This document shows positions 36,568 through 45,488 of a stretch of DNA of 64,000 bases, piece after piece. Source of the stretch: Spirulina major PCC 6313. GTDB lineage: Bacteria > Cyanobacteriota > Cyanobacteriia > Cyanobacteriales > Spirulinaceae. The notes under the pieces were generated by a model, which was not told the origin of the DNA, made no database searches, and was given only the letters and a program-made list of their open reading frames with translations. The translations under genes and the position numbers were made by a program. Location of the stretch: NCBI RefSeq assembly GCF_001890765.1, contig NZ_KV878783.1:2627840-2691839 (forward strand), in the 5' to 3' direction. Position 1 is the first letter of the stretch; each line of letters starts with the position of its first letter.

Positions 36568-37113
36568 GGGTTAGCCCAATCAAAGGGTCAGGATTGGGAA
36601 GAAGCCAAGTCATGGATAAGCCAGGGGACGAATGTCAACCGCCAGAATCATCGATCAAGATCATTCGGTCGTTTGGTTACACCTGTATCCTCTGGTGCAT
36701 TGACGGAGAACGAATAAAATGCCATGTCATTGGGTGACTATGACGAATCGCTAGGATTGCGTCTGAACGAATGCCATAAACTCAACAATCTGCTGAGCCC
36801 CTGGATTGGTCATTTTATCGGCGCTTACGGTGAAAACTAGATCTCCCATCTCACATCAACACTAGGCTTGATTGTATTCTAGGATAAATGGGGAATAACC
36901 TCTCGGTATCCATTTGCCAAGAATTTAAGTGAATATACGAGAATATTGGTGAATTCTGAAACGAGATGAGGGGCTTTCACTTCGAGCATGGATCATCCCT
37001 TGCCCTTTATCAACCTATTGCTGTGGGTTGAGGTGCGATCGCACCTCAACCCACACATTGCGACAGGCTCCACCGGTGAGGCAGAGTGGCGCAATGCCGG
37101 ATGATCGTTGTGG
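36568..37113. other. 546-bp spacer with a large palindrome
   Basis: Between pfkA's 3' end and the membrane GTPase start. AT-rich in its middle, no gene or tRNA seen. It ends with the 34-bp palindrome at 37022-37055. Confidence 0.5.
37022..37055. repeat. 34-bp perfect palindrome centred on HIP1
   Basis: Seventeen bases (TGTGGGTTGAGGTGCGA) are followed immediately by their exact reverse complement, with the HIP1 octamer GCGATCGC at the dyad. It lies 59 bp past the pfkA stop codon, where it could end or protect the pfkA mRNA, although no T-run follows. Confidence 0.9.
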
Positions 37114-38199
37114 TTAGCGATCGCCGAGACAAATCCCCAACCCCCGCGCTGTGGACACAAGGGTGTCTTGGAGGTCAATAGTGCGGTAGGTCTTGATCGC
37201 ATCCAGGATAGGAACGCCCATGACTTGGTGATCTTTCCAGGTCACCATCATGTCCGATTTGCCGTCAGCAATCAGATCCACTGCGCCCACCCCGAAGGCA
37301 GAGGCGAGAACGCGATCGGTGGGGGAGGGGATGCCGCCCCGTTGAATATGGCCGAGGACGGTAACGCGAGTTTCGGCGTTGGTGTGCTGGGTGATGGCGT
37401 TGGCTAGATATTGACCAATCCCACCGAGGCGACATTCGCCGAACTGCTCGATTTTCTGGAGTGTTTCCCCTTCGGCATTACAAACTGCTTCAGACACAAT
37501 CACCACGGAAAAATTAAACCCGTTTGCTTGCCGTTCGCGGATGGTATTACAGATGGCTTCGAGTCTGTAGGGAATTTCCGGAATCAAAATAACGTGAGCC
37601 CCCCCGGCAATCCCGGCATTGAGGGCGATGTGGCCCGCATCCCGCCCCATAACTTCGAGGATCATGACGCGATCGTGACTAGCGGCGGTGAAGTGGAGGC
37701 GATCGAGGGCATCGGTGGCGATGTCTACAGCGGTGCTAAACCCGATGGAGAGTTCGGTTTCGCCCACGTCATTGTCAATGGTTTTGGGGATGCCGATCAG
37801 GTTAATGCCACCCTGTTGCGCAAGTTTCCTGAGAATTGCGAGGCTGCCGTCGCCACCAATGCCAATCAGGGCATCAAGATTCAGTTGGTGATAACCTGCA
37901 ATGATTTCTTCGGAGCGGTTTTTTAGGGTTCCGTCCGGCATGGGAAAGGCAAAGGGGTTGCCTTTGTTGGTGGTGCCGAGGATAGTACCGCCTTGGGTAC
38001 GGAGGGGATCGACTTTGTGGAGTTTGAGGGGCATGATCTGGGGGGGGCGCTGCATGAGTCCGTTGGTTGCGCCTTTAATCCCAATGACATCCCAACCATA
38101 GTGGGCTGTGGCATGCTTCACAACAGCACGAATGATGGTGTTTAAGCCTGCACAGTCACCCCCGCTGGTTAGGATACCGATGCGTTTGTGTTCTGTCAT
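37114..38199 (-). CDS. pfkA: 6-phosphofructokinase
   Basis: 361 aa. Phosphorylates fructose 6-phosphate in glycolysis. TSGGDCAGLN (nucleotide loop), GIGGDGS (113-119), catalytic PKTIDND (138-144; D142 is the base) and VLGHIQRGG are present. The nucleotide-site residue is Gly (GGDGS), as in ATP-dependent enzymes, whereas PKT has the Lys found in pyrophosphate-dependent enzymes in place of the Gly of E. coli PGTIDND. This Gly/Lys combination is known from plant-like and cyanobacterial ATP-PFKs. The extended N-terminal region (QRPPQIMPLKLHKVDPLRTQGG) fits the long group. Confidence 0.95.
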   Translation of the reverse strand: MTEHKRIGILTSGGDCAGLNTIIRAVVKHATAHYGWDVIGIKGATNGLMQRPPQIMPLKLHKVDPLRTQGGTILGTTNKGNPFAFPMPDGTLKNRSEEIIAGYHQLNLDALIGIGGDGSLAILRKLAQQGGINLIGIPKTIDNDVGETELSIGFSTAVDIATDALDRLHFTAASHDRVMILEVMGRDAGHIALNAGIAGGAHVILIPEIPYRLEAICNTIRERQANGFNFSVVIVSEAVCNAEGETLQKIEQFGECRLGGIGQYLANAITQHTNAETRVTVLGHIQRGGIPSPTDRVLASAFGVGAVDLIADGKSDMMVTWKDHQVMGVPILDAIKTYRTIDLQDTLVSTARGLGICLGDR

Positions 38200-38309
38200 A
38201 ACCAGAGCTCCGTGAGTGGTTGACGGTAATTCCGTTTTTATTGTGGGGGTGGATTGCCCGGTGGGGTGGTTTTGGGCAATTTTATTTTAGATTTTGGTGG
38301 GGTTTGGGG

Positions 38310-38816
38310 TTAGGCGGCAAGTTGGATCGGGGGTTGCTGCTGTTGGAGCGATCGCATCTGGCTAAACAGTTGCCAACAGTAATACTCCGGCAGGCCACAG
38401 GTGACCGCGCCACGCAGCACAACGTTGAAATACCAATCATTGGGGGCAAGTTCGGCACTGAGTTTGTGGACAACGACATAGGTGCGCACATTGTCCACCC
38501 GTTGGCCTTTGTGTTCAACGCTGATGAATTCATGGCGATAGCCCTGGGTGGGGATTTCTTCGCGCTGATCAAGGCGATCGCTCAACCGCCAGGGCAGGCG
38601 ATACAGCACCCCAATCACGTGATGGTTGGGATCAGGAACCACATCCAACACCCCGCAATTCCGCCGTTGGGAGCGACGATTAAACCCCAAACGATAGCCC
38701 GATAGGGTGGCGGGGCCAAGGACGTAGGGATGCATGGGTTCACCGAGCGATCGCTTCAAATCCACCGGACACATGCAAGATCCATAGGCAAAATAATCAA
38801 AGGTTGGCTCACTCAT
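38310..38816 (-). CDS. Gamma-glutamylcyclotransferase-like protein
   Basis: 168 aa. The substrate loop FAYGSCM (YGSC at 11-14) and the catalytic-type acid in LDQREEIPTQGYR (E85/E86) mark the GGCT/AIG2 fold, as does GVLYRLPWRLSDRLDQRE. Relatives release 5-oxoproline from gamma-glutamyl compounds or act as repair enzymes. It lies upstream of pfkA on the same strand with 110 bp between. The specific substrate is not predictable. Confidence 0.8.
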   Translation of the reverse strand: MSEPTFDYFAYGSCMCPVDLKRSLGEPMHPYVLGPATLSGYRLGFNRRSQRRNCGVLDVVPDPNHHVIGVLYRLPWRLSDRLDQREEIPTQGYRHEFISVEHKGQRVDNVRTYVVVHKLSAELAPNDWYFNVVLRGAVTCGLPEYYCWQLFSQMRSLQQQQPPIQLAA

Positions 38817-38926
38817 AACAGTCGGCTAGACGATTTAACGTAGGGGACAGTTTTTCACCGGATACCACAGGGGGTGGGTTTCGTTCTGCGTCCTGTAATA
38901 CACCATACCGTCTTAACTCTCGACAG

Positions 38927-40138
38927 TTAGGGCGATCCAGACGTTCCGGTTAAAACCGCTTCATAGCGTGCGCCCGCCACCGCCCAGGTGAACTCTCGCT
39001 CAATCAAGGCGCGACCGGCAGCGGCGATCGCTCTCCGCTGCTCCGGATGCTGCAACAACGCTGTAATGGCGGTGACGAACTCTTCCACTGTGTTGGCCCG
39101 AAGCGCGGCATGGGGATCAGCCGTGAGGCCTTCGAGGGCGCGATCGCTCCCCACCACCGGAACCCCCGCCGCCATCGCCTCCAGGGTTTTATTTTTAATC
39201 CCGAACCCGCTGCGCATCGGAATCACGCAGACCGTCGCCTCCTGCAATGCGATCGCCATCGAGGGGACTTTTCCCGTCACCGTCACCCCCGGCAACGCCC
39301 CCAACCCTTGCACCGCCGCCACCGGCCGCGCCCCCACCAACTGCACTGTGATCTCCGGCAACCGTTGCCGCACCGCTGGCAAAATCTCCCGGCAGAGAAA
39401 TTGTGCCGCGTCGATATTGGGTTGATTGTCCATTGCCCCACAGAAAATCAAGGTTGTTCCCCCCGGATCAGCCTGTCGCACGGGAAACAGATCGAGATCC
39501 ACACCGTTGGGAATCACCGTCATTGATGAGCCGGGGCTGAGGGTTTCAAAGTGGGCGCGATCCTCTGGGGTCGTCACCACTAGTTCGGAAAACTTGTGAC
39601 AAAAATGGTGTTCGTAGCGTTCTAAGAGGGGGAGGTTGAGGCGATCGCGCCAGTCCTGTTCCGCCGTTCCCATCACCAACTGTTGCCGACAGGTTGCCGA
39701 TAGGGAACTGTGAATATTCACCACCGTCCGTAGCCGATGCTGCCAGCCTGGGCGCACATACACTTCATTGCCACTATGCTCGCAGGTCACCACATCAAAC
39801 ACCCCGGACTCCACCTGATCCGCCACCCAAGCCGCCATCGGAGCCGCGCAATTACTCCGCACATGGGCGGGAATCCCCGTCAGCCAACTCTGGGCAAAGC
39901 GGCCCAGTTTGGCGGTCATCGTGGCCGTGGGGGCAGGGGGCTGCTTAAACACCTGCAACTCGGCAACATGATCCCGCAACGCCGCAATCTCTGCGGGGGT
40001 TGTGCCGGGAGCGCGTTGGGTGGCGAGGGTGATGGTGTGGCGATCGCCCAAATACCGCAACAGATTGAACGTGCGGACCTGAGTTCCCCCCTGGGTGGGG
40101 GGATAGGGAAACGTCGCGGAAAGCATCAAAATTCGCAT
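38927..40138 (-). CDS. Family 4-type glycosyltransferase (GT-B)
   Basis: 403 aa. N-terminal domain MLSATFPYPPTQGGTQVRTFNLLRYL and C-terminal nucleotide-sugar domain with VIPNGVDLDLFP, FCGAMDNQPNIDAA and the donor-binding MRSGFGIKNKTLEAMAAGVPVV, all typical of GT4-like retaining transferases. A likely role is extracellular polysaccharide or glycolipid synthesis at the membrane. It diverges from a GT2 gene only 45 bp away, so the pair probably share a regulatory region and a pathway. Sugar specificity unknown. Confidence 0.9.
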   Translation of the reverse strand: MRILMLSATFPYPPTQGGTQVRTFNLLRYLGDRHTITLATQRAPGTTPAEIAALRDHVAELQVFKQPPAPTATMTAKLGRFAQSWLTGIPAHVRSNCAAPMAAWVADQVESGVFDVVTCEHSGNEVYVRPGWQHRLRTVVNIHSSLSATCRQQLVMGTAEQDWRDRLNLPLLERYEHHFCHKFSELVVTTPEDRAHFETLSPGSSMTVIPNGVDLDLFPVRQADPGGTTLIFCGAMDNQPNIDAAQFLCREILPAVRQRLPEITVQLVGARPVAAVQGLGALPGVTVTGKVPSMAIALQEATVCVIPMRSGFGIKNKTLEAMAAGVPVVGSDRALEGLTADPHAALRANTVEEFVTAITALLQHPEQRRAIAAAGRALIEREFTWAVAGARYEAVLTGTSGSP

Positions 40139-40183
40139 CGCTAAGATGGGGTATAACCAAAGTGAACCGCAATTAATCCGCCC

Positions 40184-41128
40184 GTGCCGACTGTCAGCGT
40201 TTGCATTCCGACCTATAACCGCGCCGAATTGCTGCGCATCGCCATCGAAAGCGTTCTAGAGCAATCCTATCAAGATTGGGAACTGATCATTTGTGACGAC
40301 GGCTCCTCAGAACCCACCCCCACCCTGATGGCACAATACACCGCCGATCCTCGGATTCAGTACCTCCGTCATCCCCAAAACATCGGCAAAAGCAACAATA
40401 TGCGCTCCGGTTTTTTCGCCGCCACGGGGCAATATTTCCTTAAATTTGACGATGACGATCGCCTCACTCCTGATTTTTTAAGCCACACGATCGCCGTTTT
40501 AGAGTCCCATCCCCAAGTAGATTTTGTCGGCACGGATCACTGGATTATTGGCGCAGACAATCAGCGTCATCTTGATTTGACTGAGGAAAATTCGCGCCGC
40601 TGGGGGCGGGCCACCCTACCGCCAGGGATTGTTAAAAATCTCCTCGTTACCGTGTTTGAAAAACAAAGCTTTCAAGTGGGGGCAACTTTATTTCGCACCA
40701 GGGTATTAAAAGAAGTCGATTTTATGCGACCCGGCTTAACCAATTGCGAAGATAATGATCTCTTTGTACGGTTGGCATTGGCGGAAAAAACGGCTTACTA
40801 TTTACCGGAACGTTTGATGGAGTATCGTCGTCATCCCGAACAAAATACCCTAGGGCGGGCGGTGGTCTATCTGCGGGATAAATGTGCGTATTTAGAGGCG
40901 TTTCAATTTGACAGTGATAAGCTCGAAGCAGTGCGGCGATCGCGCCTTGATGAAACCCGCTTACTCTTAGGCTTACGCCTGATCGAAACCGGCGAAACCC
41001 AGAGCGGGCAGGATTTATTAACCCAAGTCCCCCCCTCCCCTAAGGCTGCGATCGGTCAGGTTCTATCCTATGTTCCCCAATCGTTACGCCCCACTTGTTT
41101 CAATCTGTTGCGGCAATTACGGGGGTAA
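40184..41128 (+). CDS. Family 2 glycosyltransferase (GT-A)
   Basis: 314 aa from GTG 40184. Begins SVCIPTYNRAELLRIAIESVLEQSYQDWELIICDDGSS, the GT2 nucleotide-binding start, with the metal-binding FDDDDRL replacing the usual DxD and NCEDNDLFVRLALAEK as the acceptor-side acid region. The C-terminus is amphipathic without transmembrane helices, so it is cytosolic or peripheral. Probably acts with the divergent GT4 enzyme. Confidence 0.9.
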   Translation: MPTVSVCIPTYNRAELLRIAIESVLEQSYQDWELIICDDGSSEPTPTLMAQYTADPRIQYLRHPQNIGKSNNMRSGFFAATGQYFLKFDDDDRLTPDFLSHTIAVLESHPQVDFVGTDHWIIGADNQRHLDLTEENSRRWGRATLPPGIVKNLLVTVFEKQSFQVGATLFRTRVLKEVDFMRPGLTNCEDNDLFVRLALAEKTAYYLPERLMEYRRHPEQNTLGRAVVYLRDKCAYLEAFQFDSDKLEAVRRSRLDETRLLLGLRLIETGETQSGQDLLTQVPPSPKAAIGQVLSYVPQSLRPTCFNLLRQLRG

Positions 41129-41154
41129 ATTACACCAAATCAAACGGAGTAGGG

Positions 41155-41171
41155 TGGGCAATGCCCACCAC
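41155..41171. repeat. GGTGGGCA-A-TGCCCACC palindrome, left end
   Basis: Perfect 8-bp arms around one base. A similar element lies at 41274-41289, and a partial one near 57231. These palindromes border a short non-coding stretch ahead of the DUF2993 gene. Confidence 0.65.
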
Positions 41172-41273
41172 CAAACAATGCCACCAAAATCCCCAGTCAT
41201 CCAGGGTATGGCGATCGATTTTAATCCCCTTAAAACGGGAGACATTGTAGAAAGTAATCACGATTTTAATCAT

Positions 41274-41289
41274 GGTGGGCGATGCCCAC
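41274..41289. repeat. GGTGGGCGATGCCCACT palindrome, right end
   Basis: GTGGGC-GAT-GCCCAC with flanks TAG/CTA comparable to the left element at 41155 when read on the opposite strand, so the two can be seen as inverted ends of a unit of about 140 bp. Confidence 0.6.
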
Positions 41290-41316
41290 TCTAGGAACTT
41301 TTGAGGAGTTAGAGTG

Positions 41317-42093
41317 ATGGAATTTTTAACAGTTTTATTGGCGGGCTTGATTGCAGGAATTGCGCCGACGGGATTTATTTTAGATACGGTAATTGAGCGG
41401 CAATTGCAGAATCGTTTACCGGGTAGTGATGAAATTGTCGTGCGGATTGATAACACCCCTAGTTATCAAGTATTGGGTGGAAACGTGGATCGAATTCGGT
41501 TGGCAACGGAGGGGTTACAGTTGCGGCCCTATTTGCGGGTGAGGGAATTTGATCTTGAAACTGATCCGGTGTCGGTGAATTTGAAGCAGTTGCAACAGGG
41601 GGGCAATCCGCGCCAGAGTTTACGATCGCCCCTCACCCTCGGCACGCGCTTGGTCTTGGATGAAGCGGATATTAATGCGGCGTTGGCGGCTCCGGAATTT
41701 CGGGAACGCTTACAGGGACTCGTGACCCGGTTGAGTGGTAGTTTGCCGGGGAATCAAACCTACACCCTGCAAGCCTTGACGGTGGATTTTCAAGCGTCGG
41801 GGCGGATGGCGATCGCGGCGACGGTGCAATCTCCCACCGCCACCCTCCTGGTGGAATTTGCCGCCGGGCTGGCCGTGATTGATGGCACACAGGTGGAATT
41901 TACCGACCCGACGATTAGCCTCAATGGGGGGCGTTTGTCGCCGTTTGTCGAAGCGATCGTGGAAGAAAACCTGCAAAACCGGATTAATTTAGAGTCCCTC
42001 GACCCCCAGGGCATCCTAGCTCGCATCCTACAATTGGAAGTAGAGTCCGAAACCCTCACCCTTGCCGGTGTTGTTCGGATTAGCCCTCAGTAA
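41317..42093 (+). CDS. DUF2993 (LmeA-like) protein
   Basis: 258 aa from ATG 41317, with Shine-Dalgarno GAGGAG eight bases upstream. The first 20 residues (FLTVLLAGLIAGIAPTGF) form a signal or anchor. The rest follows the DUF2993 pattern of a lipid-binding TULIP-like fold (VLGGNVDRIRLATEGLQLRPYLRVREFDLETDPVSV in outline, then TLGTRLVLDEADINAAL). In mycobacteria the family includes a phosphatidylinositol-binding envelope protein. The upstream palindromic stretch separates it from the GT2 gene. The GerMN lipoprotein follows at 20 bp, probably in one operon. Confidence 0.8.
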   Translation: MEFLTVLLAGLIAGIAPTGFILDTVIERQLQNRLPGSDEIVVRIDNTPSYQVLGGNVDRIRLATEGLQLRPYLRVREFDLETDPVSVNLKQLQQGGNPRQSLRSPLTLGTRLVLDEADINAALAAPEFRERLQGLVTRLSGSLPGNQTYTLQALTVDFQASGRMAIAATVQSPTATLLVEFAAGLAVIDGTQVEFTDPTISLNGGRLSPFVEAIVEENLQNRINLESLDPQGILARILQLEVESETLTLAGVVRISPQ

Positions 42094-42113
42094 CGCCCTA
42101 GGAGACCCCGATC

Positions 42114-42836
42114 ATGCTGTTGCCCCGTTCCTTTAACCACTGGCTCATTGTTGCGATCGCAGCGAGTGCGATCACCTTGGGCAGTTGTACCGATTCCCCC
42201 TCTGGTGAACCTGCCGCCGAACCTGACCCCGAACCCACCCCCACCGAAACCGTCGAAACGCCCGCCGACGAAGCGGAACCGGATGCACCCCCCGCCGATG
42301 CAGATGACAACGCCGACGCAGGCACAGAAGATCCGGGGGCTGCGATCGCCCCCGCCAATGCCCCCAACAACGCCCCGAAATTTGACCCCGATCTTACCGT
42401 CAGCACCACCGATGCCGCCGTCTATTGGCTTGATACCAACAGCAACACCCTAGAACTCGTCGAAGCCCCCCTCGAAACCACCGCCAAATCCGAAGCGAAT
42501 CTCGATATCGTCCTCACCGCCGCCCTCGAAGCCCTCCTCGATGGCCCCGATGCGGAAACCCACAGCACCACAATCCCGGTAAGCACCCGCCTTGAAGGTG
42601 TAGAGGTGAAAAACGACGGCGTTCACATCAACCTTTCCACAGATTTCACCAACGGCGGCGGCACGATGTCCATGACCGGGCGCGTCGCTCAAATTCTCTA
42701 CACCGCCAGCAGCATTGATGCGAATACGCCCGTGTGGTTATCGGTGGAGTCTGAACCCTTAGAGGTGCTCGGCGGTGAGGGTTTGTTGATTCGGCAACCG
42801 TTGACCCGCGCTACCTTTGAAGAAGATTTTCAGTAG
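42114..42836 (+). CDS. GerMN domain lipoprotein
   Basis: 240 aa. The signal peptide ends in the lipobox LGSC (Cys near residue 25). A Pro/Glu/Asp-rich linker of about 65 residues (PAAEPDPEPTPTETVETP and so on) spans the periplasm, followed by a GerMN domain: AALEALLDGPDAETHSTTIP, GVEVKNDGVHINLS, TGRVAQILYTASSI and VWLSVESEPL. GerMN domains occur in sporulation proteins and in cell-wall or exopolysaccharide-linked lipoproteins of non-sporeformers. It has an AGGAG ribosome-binding site. Co-oriented with DUF2993. Confidence 0.88.
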   Translation: MLLPRSFNHWLIVAIAASAITLGSCTDSPSGEPAAEPDPEPTPTETVETPADEAEPDAPPADADDNADAGTEDPGAAIAPANAPNNAPKFDPDLTVSTTDAAVYWLDTNSNTLELVEAPLETTAKSEANLDIVLTAALEALLDGPDAETHSTTIPVSTRLEGVEVKNDGVHINLSTDFTNGGGTMSMTGRVAQILYTASSIDANTPVWLSVESEPLEVLGGEGLLIRQPLTRATFEEDFQ

Positions 42837-42865
42837 GGAATTGCGTCAACCCCTCGCATCTGTCG

Positions 42866-44398
42866 CTAATTCCAATACCCCACCAATTGAAACCCTGACC
42901 AAATCATCGGATGTTGGAGATCTTGGCGGGCTTCGAGTTGGAGGCGGGGCGGCAGGGGGAGGCGTTGCCCATTGGACAGGATGAGGGTATCGGCGGTGAG
43001 GCGAACTTGACCGCGAAGCAGGTTGATCTGGGCTTGGCGGAGGGCTTGGGATTTAATCGGGGTTTGGCGGAGTTGGAGATAATATTCGCTCATCAGGGCG
43101 AGGGTTCCGAGGTCGCTGACCCGCCACAGACTGGCCAAAGCGGACTTCACCCCCAATTGCACCGCCAGCCCCGCAAAACCGAGTTCACTGGCGCGATCGC
43201 CCACCGCCGTTTCGCAGGCACTGAGGATCAGCAGTTCCACCGTCGGATAGGCCGAGTCGATCCAACCGAGCGATCGCACCAATTCCCGCAATTCCGTAAA
43301 ACTAACCGTGCGATCGGCAAATTGAAGATAAGCAGGTTGAGGATTGGCGGGGTTAAATTCCGCATGGGTGGCGAGATGGATTAACCCAAATTGATTCGCT
43401 TGGTTCGCGGCCATGAAATTCGCCACGGTGAATTGCTCATCTTTAAAGAGTTGATGCTGCCACCCTAAACGAGTAATAAAATCCAGTTCCAAATCCACCG
43501 CTGGCAAGTCAGAGTTTTGAGTAAATTTTGAGGCTCCCATGGCGAGTAATGACTGGGATCGAATGTCTTGATAGCCTGTATCTACGAGGCCAAAACTCGG
43601 AATAATCCCCACCCCATACTGTTCAATTAAAAACTCCTCACCATCATACAGAGCCGCCAAGGGTAACAATCGTAAATCCTGATCCAACGAAAAGAGTAAA
43701 TGCTCAATGTCTTGATCATCAAGAATGGGTTTTAAGGGGGCGATCAACAGGTCATAAAGGGCAGTGGCGGGCCGGGTATATTGATCGCTGCTGAGGCGGC
43801 GATTGGTGATGTTGCGGCGGAGGGTGCGGGTTAATTCCACGACTTGTGCGCGTGTTTCGACGGGGATGGTAATCGACTGTACAGAACTGATTTTTTGCTG
43901 AAGTGTGGAGGTGTTAGTTATGGGCGTAGTGGGGGGCGTAATCGCAACCAATTGCAGGGCGGTGGGGAGTTGCACGACATAAATTAAGGCGGTTTTGTTG
44001 TTGGTTTCTTGCCAGGTGGTATAGAGGGTATTAAGAATAGTTTCTAAGCTGGGGACTTCTCCACAACGGTCTAGGTCTAAAAGGTTGCAAAATTCAAAGG
44101 CTTGGTATTCTTCGAGGAGTTGGACGGCTTCGGTGGTGGAAATTTGTTGGATTTTGGTTTCGTAGGCGACACGATCCACTTGTTCGCTGAGGGTGTTGGT
44201 GTTGGTGAATTCTTGGACTTGGGGGTCTTCGGTGTCGATCGCGGGCATGACGTTGACGGGGTTGGGAGCGGTCACGTCGGATTGATTGCCGGATTGGCCG
44301 TGGCTAGGGGCGATCGCAGTCCCACCCACCATCATCAGACTCAGCATGAGTCCAAACCCCACGGTACGGGACGGGTGCAAACATCGACGCTGGTTCAT
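42866..44398 (-). CDS. Secreted CHAT-domain protein
   Basis: 510 aa from ATG 44398, which has a GGAGAG Shine-Dalgarno; the in-frame TTG at 44413 is less likely. A signal peptide (TVGFGLMLSLMMVGGTAIA, cleavage near SHGQ) is followed by about 180 residues of helical region, then a caspase-like CHAT domain with H345 (IHLATHAEF) and C395 (ILSACETAVG) forming the protease dyad, plus LPLAALYDGEEFLIEQYGV and GLAVQLGVKSALASLW. Some cyanobacterial CHAT proteins accompany outer-membrane secretion pores. Here the neighbour 35 bp upstream is a predicted barrel protein. The substrate is unknown. Confidence 0.85.
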   Translation of the reverse strand: MNQRRCLHPSRTVGFGLMLSLMMVGGTAIAPSHGQSGNQSDVTAPNPVNVMPAIDTEDPQVQEFTNTNTLSEQVDRVAYETKIQQISTTEAVQLLEEYQAFEFCNLLDLDRCGEVPSLETILNTLYTTWQETNNKTALIYVVQLPTALQLVAITPPTTPITNTSTLQQKISSVQSITIPVETRAQVVELTRTLRRNITNRRLSSDQYTRPATALYDLLIAPLKPILDDQDIEHLLFSLDQDLRLLPLAALYDGEEFLIEQYGVGIIPSFGLVDTGYQDIRSQSLLAMGASKFTQNSDLPAVDLELDFITRLGWQHQLFKDEQFTVANFMAANQANQFGLIHLATHAEFNPANPQPAYLQFADRTVSFTELRELVRSLGWIDSAYPTVELLILSACETAVGDRASELGFAGLAVQLGVKSALASLWRVSDLGTLALMSEYYLQLRQTPIKSQALRQAQINLLRGQVRLTADTLILSNGQRLPLPPRLQLEARQDLQHPMIWSGFQLVGYWN

Positions 44399-44433
44399 CA
44401 CAACTCTCCGCAATTTGACAGAAGATGGATTGC

Positions 44434-45396
44434 CTAAAACGAAAAACTATAGCTCGCTGAAAATAAGAAGCGCACCCCATCCCCCGCACTGCCCGTGAGA
44501 TCGCTCAAAGCCGGCACAATCACAAAAGGGTGATCGGGAAACGGCACGAACGCCATGCCGATGGTTAAATCTTGCCCCGTCCATTCGGCGATCGCACTTG
44601 ACCCCGCCGTCAGCCGCAGCGCCACACTCCCAAACAGTCCAACGCTACTTTCGTTCGCCAACACATCCGCCTCAGACCGAAATTGACCGTTACCAATCCC
44701 CACCGACAGATAGAGTTGACTGAGGGGATCGGTGATTTGGGGGCGGAGGGTGAAGCGTTGGGTGGCAACGCCGTAGAGGGAGGCTTCGCTGTCGGTGTCG
44801 CCAAAGCGGGCGATGGACTGCATCCCCGCCGCCACAACAAGATCGGGATTCAGTTGACGGTGCAGTTTAAAATTAAACGCCCCATCACTCCAGGGGCTAT
44901 CCAAATCCACCAAAACCAGCCCTAATTCTAGCCCCACCGCTTCGCGGCTATCCCCAAAGCCAATTTTGGCCCCGATCACCCCATCCCCTCGGTCACTAAA
45001 GCGCGATCGCGCCTGCACCCCCACCCCCACCGCCAAATCCCCCTCACTTGCGCCATAGGCCGACGGCGTAATAATCGCAATATTGGGGGTAATGCGCCGC
45101 TCGGTCGTAGATTGGGTGTCCGGGTTGCCCTGGGGCACGAGGGGTAGGATTTGGGGCTGAAAGGGTTGGCGGGGCACAGATTGACGATGGAGGGGGAGGG
45201 GTGGGGTGTCGGGATTCCCTTGGCTGAGGATCGCGGGTTTGGCTTTGTGCTCCGGTTTTTGGAGGGAGTCGAAGGCGGTGGGCTGGTGGGGGAGGGCTTG
45301 GGCCGCCATTGGTAGCGCGATGGCAAGCCCCATAAGCATAGCAAGGGGAGACAGGACGTAATATCGACCCCAGAAACGATCAGACAAGACAGTCAT
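44434..45396 (-). CDS. Predicted outer-membrane beta-barrel protein
   Basis: 320 aa from ATG 45396. An N-terminal signal peptide (VLSPLAMLMGLAIALPMAAQALP) leads to a Pro/Gln-rich linker with the repeated phrase QGNPDT (near residues 60 and 90). From about residue 110 the sequence shows alternating amphipathic strands with Gly/Asp turns (GDLAVGVGVQARSRFSD, GVIGAKIGFGDSREAVGLELGLVLVDLDSP) and ends in aromatic FSASYSFSF, the C-terminal Phe pattern of outer-membrane barrels. No named family. The CHAT protease gene follows on the same strand and is likely co-transcribed. Confidence 0.65.
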   Translation of the reverse strand: MTVLSDRFWGRYYVLSPLAMLMGLAIALPMAAQALPHQPTAFDSLQKPEHKAKPAILSQGNPDTPPLPLHRQSVPRQPFQPQILPLVPQGNPDTQSTTERRITPNIAIITPSAYGASEGDLAVGVGVQARSRFSDRGDGVIGAKIGFGDSREAVGLELGLVLVDLDSPWSDGAFNFKLHRQLNPDLVVAAGMQSIARFGDTDSEASLYGVATQRFTLRPQITDPLSQLYLSVGIGNGQFRSEADVLANESSVGLFGSVALRLTAGSSAIAEWTGQDLTIGMAFVPFPDHPFVIVPALSDLTGSAGDGVRFLFSASYSFSF

Positions 45397-45488
45397 GATG
45401 CACAACACAGAATGAAGAATTAGCCTACATGCATAATCCTAATCGGATTGAGAGTGTATTGCCTCACCAGCTTCCGGCAACCAACCAA

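Noticed and set aside
36568-37113. Degenerate transposase or tRNA in the long spacer
   Set aside because: No transposase motif and no T-loop GTTCRA with pairing arms found.
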